From positions 1,426,001-1,490,000 of the forward strand of contig NZ_CP118974.1 in NCBI RefSeq assembly GCF_029024305.1: a stretch of 64,000 nt of DNA, given 5' to 3'. The DNA comes from Mammaliicoccus vitulinus. Lineage in GTDB: Bacteria > Bacillota > Bacilli > Staphylococcales > Staphylococcaceae. The notes under the pieces are model-generated. The model was not told where the DNA came from, searched no databases, and worked only from the letters and a program-made list of their open reading frames with translations. Shown here one piece after another: positions 56,904-64,000 of the stretch. Positions within the stretch are counted from its first letter, which is position 1, and each line of letters opens with the position of its first letter. The translations under genes and the position numbers were made by a program.

Positions 56904-58580
56904 TTATTTTACGATTGCTGGTTGATCGTTTGGATTAACCGCTTCTTTAATTGCTTGTTCTAATTCTTCTTTATATACACGTTTGCTGTCATTATCGTAA
57001 TTTAATACTTTCGCCATTACTTCAACAATAGCGTCTTTATGTTCTAACACATAGTTGATATCGAAGTATAAACGTCCTGAACGACGTACTAAGAAGTCAG
57101 TTGGTTTATGAACCATTTCTTTTTGAATGCTGTAAATTACTTCAGCATATACTTCTATTGGTAAATTAACATCTGCAACTTGCGTAGCGTGCGCTATTTC
57201 AAATACTTCATCTACGTTTGAACCGTATTTTCTAGCTAAGTAACGTGCTGCATCTTCTGATAAGTTGTAGTTTTTAGCTTCTTTAACTTTGCTTTCAACA
57301 AATGATTCATAATTTTTACTACCACCAACGTTACCACCAGAAATATAAGTTTCTTTAGTGTTACATGGTTTGAATGATAATTTGTATTCTTCTTTTAGGC
57401 GTTTGCTTAATAAGTTAACAATGTCTTGAGCCATGTGACGGTAACCTGTTAATTTCCCACCTGCAATCGTAAGTAATCCTGAGTCGCCTTCCCAAATTTC
57501 ATCTTTACGTGAAATTTCTGAAGGATCTTTACCTTTTTCGAAGATTAATGGTCTTACGCCAGCCCATGTAGATTCTATATCTTTATCTTCTACTTTAACT
57601 GTAGGGAACATATAATGAATTGCATCAAGTAAATATTGACGGTCTTCTTCTGTAACTTTAGGTGATGATTTATCATTGTCATATATCGTATCTGTAGTAC
57701 CTACATATGCTTTTCCATCTCTAGGAATTGCAAAGATCATTCTGCCATCATTTTCAGTATCAAAGTATACTGCTTGTTGTAATGGGAATACACTTTGATC
57801 GATTACAATATGCACACCTTTAGTTAATCTAAGTTGTTTATTGTTTGTTGAGTAGTCTTTACCTCTTACTTCATCTACCCAAGGTCCTGCTGCATTAATT
57901 ACTCGTTTACCTTTAATTTCAAAAATTTCATTTTGTAATAAGTCAGTAACTTCTATACCAGAAATTTTATTCTTTTTGTCATATAAGAAATCATTTGATT
58001 TAGCATAGTTTATGATATCCGCACCAAATTCACGTGCACGTTTCATTACTTCAATTGTTAAACGAGCATCATCAGTACGATATTCAACGTAATATCCGCC
58101 AGCTTTTAAACCATCTTGCTTAACAAGTGGTTCTTTATTAATTGTTTCATCTTTACTTAACATTGTACGACGTTCTGCTTTTTTAACGCCCGCTAAGAAG
58201 TCATATACTTTTAGGCCGATAGAAGTTGAGAAAGGCCCCATGCTTCCGCCTTTATGCAATGGTAATAACATCCACTCTGGAGTTGTTACGTGTGGACCAT
58301 TTTCATAAACAATTGCTCTTTCTTTCCCTGTTTCAGCAACTACGCCTACTTGGAATTGTTTTAAATAACGTAAACCACCGTGAACTAATTTAGTACTTCT
58401 TGAACTTGTACCTTGTGCAAAGTCTTGCATTTCAACTAAAGCTACTTTCATTCCACGTTGAGACGCATCTAATGCGATACCTGCACCAGTAATACCTCCA
58501 CCTATAACTACTACGTCATAATCTGTCTTTTTAAGTTGATCTTTAACTTGATTACGGTTTAATGCTGATAATTGTTGCAT
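56904..58580 (-). CDS. glpD: Aerobic glycerol-3-phosphate dehydrogenase
   Basis: FAD-linked membrane-associated enzyme oxidising glycerol-3-phosphate to dihydroxyacetone phosphate. It has 558 residues from the ATG at 58580 ([10 protein letters not shown]), eight bases from AGGAGG; the ATG at 58586 is too close. FAD motif [20 protein letters not shown] at about 25-44, then [18 protein letters not shown] and [14 protein letters not shown]. It is preceded by its own leader terminator (58612-58656). Confidence 0.97.
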   Translation of the reverse strand: MQQLSALNRNQVKDQLKKTDYDVVVIGGGITGAGIALDASQRGMKVALVEMQDFAQGTSSRSTKLVHGGLRYLKQFQVGVVAETGKERAIVYENGPHVTTPEWMLLPLHKGGSMGPFSTSIGLKVYDFLAGVKKAERRTMLSKDETINKEPLVKQDGLKAGGYYVEYRTDDARLTIEVMKRAREFGADIINYAKSNDFLYDKKNKISGIEVTDLLQNEIFEIKGKRVINAAGPWVDEVRGKDYSTNNKQLRLTKGVHIVIDQSVFPLQQAVYFDTENDGRMIFAIPRDGKAYVGTTDTIYDNDKSSPKVTEEDRQYLLDAIHYMFPTVKVEDKDIESTWAGVRPLIFEKGKDPSEISRKDEIWEGDSGLLTIAGGKLTGYRHMAQDIVNLLSKRLKEEYKLSFKPCNTKETYISGGNVGGSKNYESFVESKVKEAKNYNLSEDAARYLARKYGSNVDEVFEIAHATQVADVNLPIEVYAEVIYSIQKEMVHKPTDFLVRRSGRLYFDINYVLEHKDAIVEVMAKVLNYDNDSKRVYKEELEQAIKEAVNPNDQPAIVK

Positions 58581-58611
58581 AATCATTTCCTCCTATTAAA
58601 ATGTAAAAAAA

Positions 58612-58656
58612 TGAGAGACTCATCCCTACAATAAATTGTACGAACAAAGCCTCTCA
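58612..58656 (-). promoter_or_regulatory. glpD leader terminator, likely GlpP antitermination target
   Basis: On the minus strand a hairpin with arms TGAGAGGCT and AGTCTCTCA ends in a T7 run, 31 bases before the glpD start. A terminator ahead of the gene it would switch off is the hallmark of antitermination; GlpP is coded nearby and controls glpD this way in Bacillus. Confidence 0.75.
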
Positions 58657-58697
58657 CGTCTCTACGGAATATTAACTTACCTTAATGATAACACAAC

Positions 58698-61036
<2,339 letters not shown>

Positions 61037-61078
61037 ATTAAACACCCTCCTATAATTTACGTGCTAATACATAAAAAT

Positions 61079-61157
61079 CCCTCTACAAACATACAGCTAT
61101 ACCTAATATTCGTATAATTATTATACAAATTAATGGCATAGTTTTAGTTATAGAGGG
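61079..61157 (-). promoter_or_regulatory. glpFK leader terminator, likely GlpP antitermination target
   Basis: On the minus strand, arms CCCTCTATAA and TTGTAGAGGG lie 79 bases apart end to end, followed by ATTTTTA, about 40 bases ahead of glpF. The region between has further inverted repeats (TTTGTATAAT-AATTATACGAA) that could form the alternative antiterminator. Confidence 0.7.
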
Positions 61158-61193
61158 TCTCATTTACTCATCTCATATATTAACTTAATTAGA

Positions 61194-61222
61194 AGTATAA
61201 TACTTAATGAAAACGTTGTCAA
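61194..61222 (-). promoter_or_regulatory. glpFK promoter with perfect cre site
   Basis: On the minus strand TTGACA (61217-61222) and TATACT (61194-61199) are 17 bases apart. TGAAAACGTTGTCA (61208-61221) fits the cre consensus TGWAANCGNTNWCA at every position and overlaps the -35, so CcpA would repress glycerol uptake during growth on glucose. Confidence 0.88.
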
Positions 61223-61228
61223 ATTAAT

Positions 61229-61762
61229 TTACCAAATTGATACATCGCTTGATGTGATGTATTGGGCACCGCTTTCAATAGCAAGGTTAATTTCTTCTTC
61301 TGTATTGATTAATCCACCTGCAATAATACGCTTACCAGTTTGATCGCTAATTTCTTTTATGACTTTAGTTGCAACGCCTGGAAGAACTTCTACTAAATCC
61401 GGATCTGATTGTTTAATCAGTTCAATACTTCTACTTAATGCAGTGCTGTCTAGAATAAACACTCTTAATATCGTTAATGTATTTAATTTCTTTGCACGTT
61501 TAATAATTTTAGATTTAGTTGAAATCACACCGTGAGGCTTATATTGTTGTATAACATATTCAACAGCTGCTTCATCATTAGACAAACCTTTTATAAGATC
61601 AATATGCAACATAACCTCTTTATTATGCTTTTTCATTTGTTCTAAAATACCTTGCAAATGACCTATATGTGTATCTAATAGTACGCAGCGATCATAATCC
61701 ATCTTAAAGAACTTTTCCATGTCTTTCATAGATCGAATAGCCGGCAAAATATATTTATTCAT
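61229..61762 (-). CDS. glpP: Glycerol uptake operon antiterminator
   Basis: RNA-binding antiterminator that, with glycerol-3-phosphate, allows transcription through leader terminators of glpFK and glpD. It has 177 residues with a TIM-barrel-like pattern: LPAIRSMKDMEKFF, DTHIGHLQGILEQM, HIDLIKGLSNDEAAVEY, GVISTKSKIIKRAKK and IAGGLINTEEEINLAIESGA. The start ATG has AGGAGGATAAG upstream. It follows mutL by nine bases and is probably read from the mut operon. Confidence 0.95.
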   Translation of the reverse strand: MNKYILPAIRSMKDMEKFFKMDYDRCVLLDTHIGHLQGILEQMKKHNKEVMLHIDLIKGLSNDEAAVEYVIQQYKPHGVISTKSKIIKRAKKLNTLTILRVFILDSTALSRSIELIKQSDPDLVEVLPGVATKVIKEISDQTGKRIIAGGLINTEEEINLAIESGAQYITSSDVSIW

Positions 61763-61771
61763 CTTATCCTC

Positions 61772-63784
61772 CTACATAACTCTTTTAAATAATTTCTCTA
61801 GTTCATAAGTCGTTAATTCAATAATAATCGGCCTACCGTGTGGACAAGTGAATGGATCAGTCGTCTCTCTTAATTCATCAATTAAGTGACTCATTTCATG
61901 ATTTCTTAAATAATGATTGGCTTTAATCGATTTTTTACAACTCATCATAATAGCCGCGTCTTCACGCAATTTTTTAATATCCACTTTTTCATGTTTTAAT
62001 ACATAATCTATCATATCTTTTATGATTTCTTCTGCATCGACATGTGGCAACCATACAGGATATTCACTAACCATGTAATCATGATGTCCAATCGTTTCTA
62101 AAAATATACCCGCTTCTTCTAAAGGATGAAGATATTTTTCGATAATCATATGTTCATCACGCGAGAAGTTAAAAGTTAATGGCAACAATAAGCTTTGTGT
62201 TTCATTTGTCACTTCGCCAATTTTTTCTTTAAAGAATTCATATTTTATACGTTCTTGAGCAGCATGTTGGTCAATCATAAACATTCCAGTATCATTTTGA
62301 GCAATAATATATGTTCCATGTACTTGTCCAACAACTTCCATATAGGGCACGCGTGGTGTGTCTGATTTAGCTTCTTGCACATCAATATCATTAGAGTTGG
62401 CGATTCTGTCAGCCGAATCTATAAACGGCTCATTTTCAATGACATCATTAGATTCGTGATTCATCTCTTTTTCTATTTCAGTATGCACTTCGTTAGCATG
62501 CATATCATCATGTTCTATATGCGTAGCAACATCTTCTTGTATAACAGAATGGTGATCTTTTTTATTTTTAAATTGCCATTGCTGTGAACCTACATTATTG
62601 GACGATTTCTGCTTTGTATCGTTTTCAGTAAGTTTATCAATATCATTCGACGGTACTACTGTATCCTCATTCATTTGAGGTAGAGGGTTTATAGGTTCTT
62701 GCTTTTTGCGAGCTTCAAAATCCAATTTCTGTTGCTCGAAAATTTCTTTTTGTGACTTTTTAGGCTTGTGCTGATCTAAAGAAGTATCCGGTATAAGAGA
62801 CAAACCTCTAAACGCCTCTTTAATTTTGTTATTAATCAAATCATACAATAACTGCTCTTTAGAAAGTCTAACTTCTAGTTTAGTCGGGTGAACGTTCACG
62901 TCTACTAATATAGGATCCATTTCAATATTGATATAGGCAATTGGATAACGTCCAATTGGTAAAAGTGTATGATACCCTTCAATAATTGCTTTATTGAGAA
63001 CAAAATTCTTGATATACCTTCCATTTATAAAAATAGAAATATAATGTCTATTACTTCTCGTATGTTCAGGTTTGCAGACGAAGCCGTTCATTACATAATC
63101 GTCTGTTTCACCTTTTATTTCTACTAAGTCTTTAGCTATTTTCATACCATATATTTCAGCCATTACTTCGTTCGTTTTACCAGATCCATTTGTTGAAAGT
63201 ACGTTTTTATCATCTGATACAAGATTAAACGAAATATTCGGGTGGCTCATCGCCATTCTATTGACAATATCCGTTATTTTACCCAATTCAGTATATAGAC
63301 TTTTAACATACTTTAATCTTGCTGGCGTATTATAAAATAAATCTTTCACAAGGATATCTGTACCTTTTTTAGCTTTTGCAGGTTGTCGTTTAATAATTTC
63401 TCCATTTTCAACCTGCACTTCATGACCTAGCATACCATCTGTGCAAGTTTTCATCGTGACTCTACTTACTGATGAAATACTCGCTAATGCTTCGCCTCTA
63501 AAGCCTAACGTGCGTATATGAAACAAATCATAGTCATTATTAATTTTACTAGTTGCATGTCTTCCAAATGCTTTATCGATATCTTCTTCTTCAATCCCAG
63601 TTCCGTTATCTACAACTCTAATGGATTGTATGCCTGATTCTTTAATTGTTATGTCAATTTGAGTTGCTTGTGCATCAATAGCATTTTCCAATAATTCTTT
63701 GACGACAGAAGCAGGTCTTTCTACAACTTCTCCAGCGGCTATTTTATTGGCTAAAGATAATTCAAGTTCTTTAATTTTTCCCAA
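61772..63784 (-). CDS. mutL: DNA mismatch repair protein MutL
   Basis: GHKL ATPase and latent endonuclease of mismatch repair. It has about 670 residues. ATPase motifs are [44 protein letters not shown]; the endonuclease motif [12 protein letters not shown] and the C-terminal CPHGRP are intact, as expected in species without MutH. A long acidic, Asn/Asp-rich linker separates the domains (about 345-480). No ATG is available; I take the TTG at 63784 (MGKIKEL), which fits homologues. A GTG at 63793 is the alternative. Confidence 0.95.
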   Translation of the reverse strand: MGKIKELELSLANKIAAGEVVERPASVVKELLENAIDAQATQIDITIKESGIQSIRVVDNGTGIEEEDIDKAFGRHATSKINNDYDLFHIRTLGFRGEALASISSVSRVTMKTCTDGMLGHEVQVENGEIIKRQPAKAKKGTDILVKDLFYNTPARLKYVKSLYTELGKITDIVNRMAMSHPNISFNLVSDDKNVLSTNGSGKTNEVMAEIYGMKIAKDLVEIKGETDDYVMNGFVCKPEHTRSNRHYISIFINGRYIKNFVLNKAIIEGYHTLLPIGRYPIAYINIEMDPILVDVNVHPTKLEVRLSKEQLLYDLINNKIKEAFRGLSLIPDTSLDQHKPKKSQKEIFEQQKLDFEARKKQEPINPLPQMNEDTVVPSNDIDKLTENDTKQKSSNNVGSQQWQFKNKKDHHSVIQEDVATHIEHDDMHANEVHTEIEKEMNHESNDVIENEPFIDSADRIANSNDIDVQEAKSDTPRVPYMEVVGQVHGTYIIAQNDTGMFMIDQHAAQERIKYEFFKEKIGEVTNETQSLLLPLTFNFSRDEHMIIEKYLHPLEEAGIFLETIGHHDYMVSEYPVWLPHVDAEEIIKDMIDYVLKHEKVDIKKLREDAAIMMSCKKSIKANHYLRNHEMSHLIDELRETTDPFTCPHGRPIIIELTTYELEKLFKRVM

Positions 63785-63798
63785 CGCACTCACACTTT

Positions 63799-64000
63799 CT
63801 ATTTAAGTTGATTTTGTATTTCTTGAAGTTTCGTTAATGCTTCTATTGGTGTTATATTCATTAAGTCTATCGATTTAATTTTCTTTTCAATTTCTGATGG
63901 GCTTTGTTCTTCAAACAATTGGAATGACGGTTGATTAAATTTTTCAACTTCACGTTCTGTTTTCGTATTTGATTCTAATTCTTGAAGAATCGCATGCGCT
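63799..64000 (-). CDS. mutS: DNA mismatch repair protein MutS, C-terminal fragment
   Basis: Only the last 67 codons lie in the window. The translation reads through a helical A-x-x-IL-x-x-LE start ([15 protein letters not shown]) into [16 protein letters not shown], then [20 protein letters not shown] and a TAG stop at 63799. This is the standard MutS C-terminus, and it is directly upstream of mutL. The rest, including the ATPase, is outside. Confidence 0.9.
   Translation of the reverse strand, partial: AHAILQELESNTKTEREVEKFNQPSFQLFEEQSPSEIEKKIKSIDLMNITPIEALTKLQEIQNQLK

Noticed and set aside
63784-63793. mutL starting at GTG 63793
   Set aside because: Neither start has a strong ribosome site; the TTG at 63784 gives the usual MGKIKEL N-terminus, so the longer form is kept only as an alternative.

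Overview
The window is a low-GC Firmicutes chromosome segment whose gene content and order point to Staphylococcaceae. Diagnostic runs are mutS-mutL-glpP-glpF-glpK-glpD, miaA-hfq-gpx-hflX-glnR-glnA, lysC/hom-thrC-thrB, a sosA/lexA divergon, and parE-parC-alsT. The block from lexA back to parC follows the order I recall from Bacillus (lexA, ynzC, tkt, yneF, ccdA, ccdC, yneK, aconitase, yneP, yneR, plsY, parE, parC), with sosA in the yneA slot. glcT sits directly upstream of a glucose PTS gene, as in Bacillus. From memory S. aureus differs here, so I lean towards the Mammaliicoccus (S. sciuri) group, but this cannot be proved from the window. Nearly everything reads as core chromosome. I see no rRNA, tRNA, CRISPR array, transposase or integrase.

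Layout. 1-2480: ptsG (3' end cut by the window edge) and its antiterminator gene glcT, with the RAT/terminator between them. 2581-3567: a secreted DUF1002 protein. 3773-9847: alsT, parC, parE. 10051-11442: plsY, a cysteine-free HesB-like protein and a thioesterase. 11532-17432: aconitase, a BCCT osmolyte transporter, mscL and a Sco1-like lipoprotein. 17528-21680: sbcC and sbcD. 21756-26320: yneK, ccdC, ccdA, yneF, tkt and ynzC homologues. 26399-27373: the sosA/lexA divergon. 27454-31040: a possible 27-aa peptide, a CAP-domain protein, guaC, a zinc-binding lipoprotein and zinc-independent L33. 31246-34566: an amino acid permease and a two-gene unit with a divergent phosphoribosyltransferase-like (StiP/TRSP-type) protein. 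34665-40364: a HAD phosphatase and the threonine/aspartokinase genes. 40365-49467: the most variable stretch, with dispersed repeats, a degenerate nucleotidyltransferase-like protein, a Ser/Asn/Asp-rich lipoprotein, a signal-less amidase, a lipid kinase, several unknown small proteins, a DUF1722 plus DNA-glycosylase-like pair, GNAT, MepB and PaiB. 49623-56711: nitrogen and RNA functions (glnA, glnR, hflX, gpx, hfq, miaA). 56904-64000: glycerol utilisation and mismatch repair.

Regulatory logic is unusually readable. GlcT-RAT antitermination governs ptsG. LexA boxes lie at parE and in triplicate between sosA and lexA, with a weaker one at sbcD. A Zur box overlaps the start of the C-minus L33 transcript. 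GlnR and CodY boxes lie together upstream of glnRA. A perfect cre site overlaps the -35 of glpFK, with GlpP-type leader terminators before glpFK and glpD. A CcpC/CcpE-type dyad precedes aconitase.

The least explained features are a repeat box found directly behind rho-independent hairpins at four sites, the phosphoribosyltransferase-like pair at 32842-34566, the putative photodamage pair at 46728-47574, and the low-complexity lipoprotein at 42829-43545.
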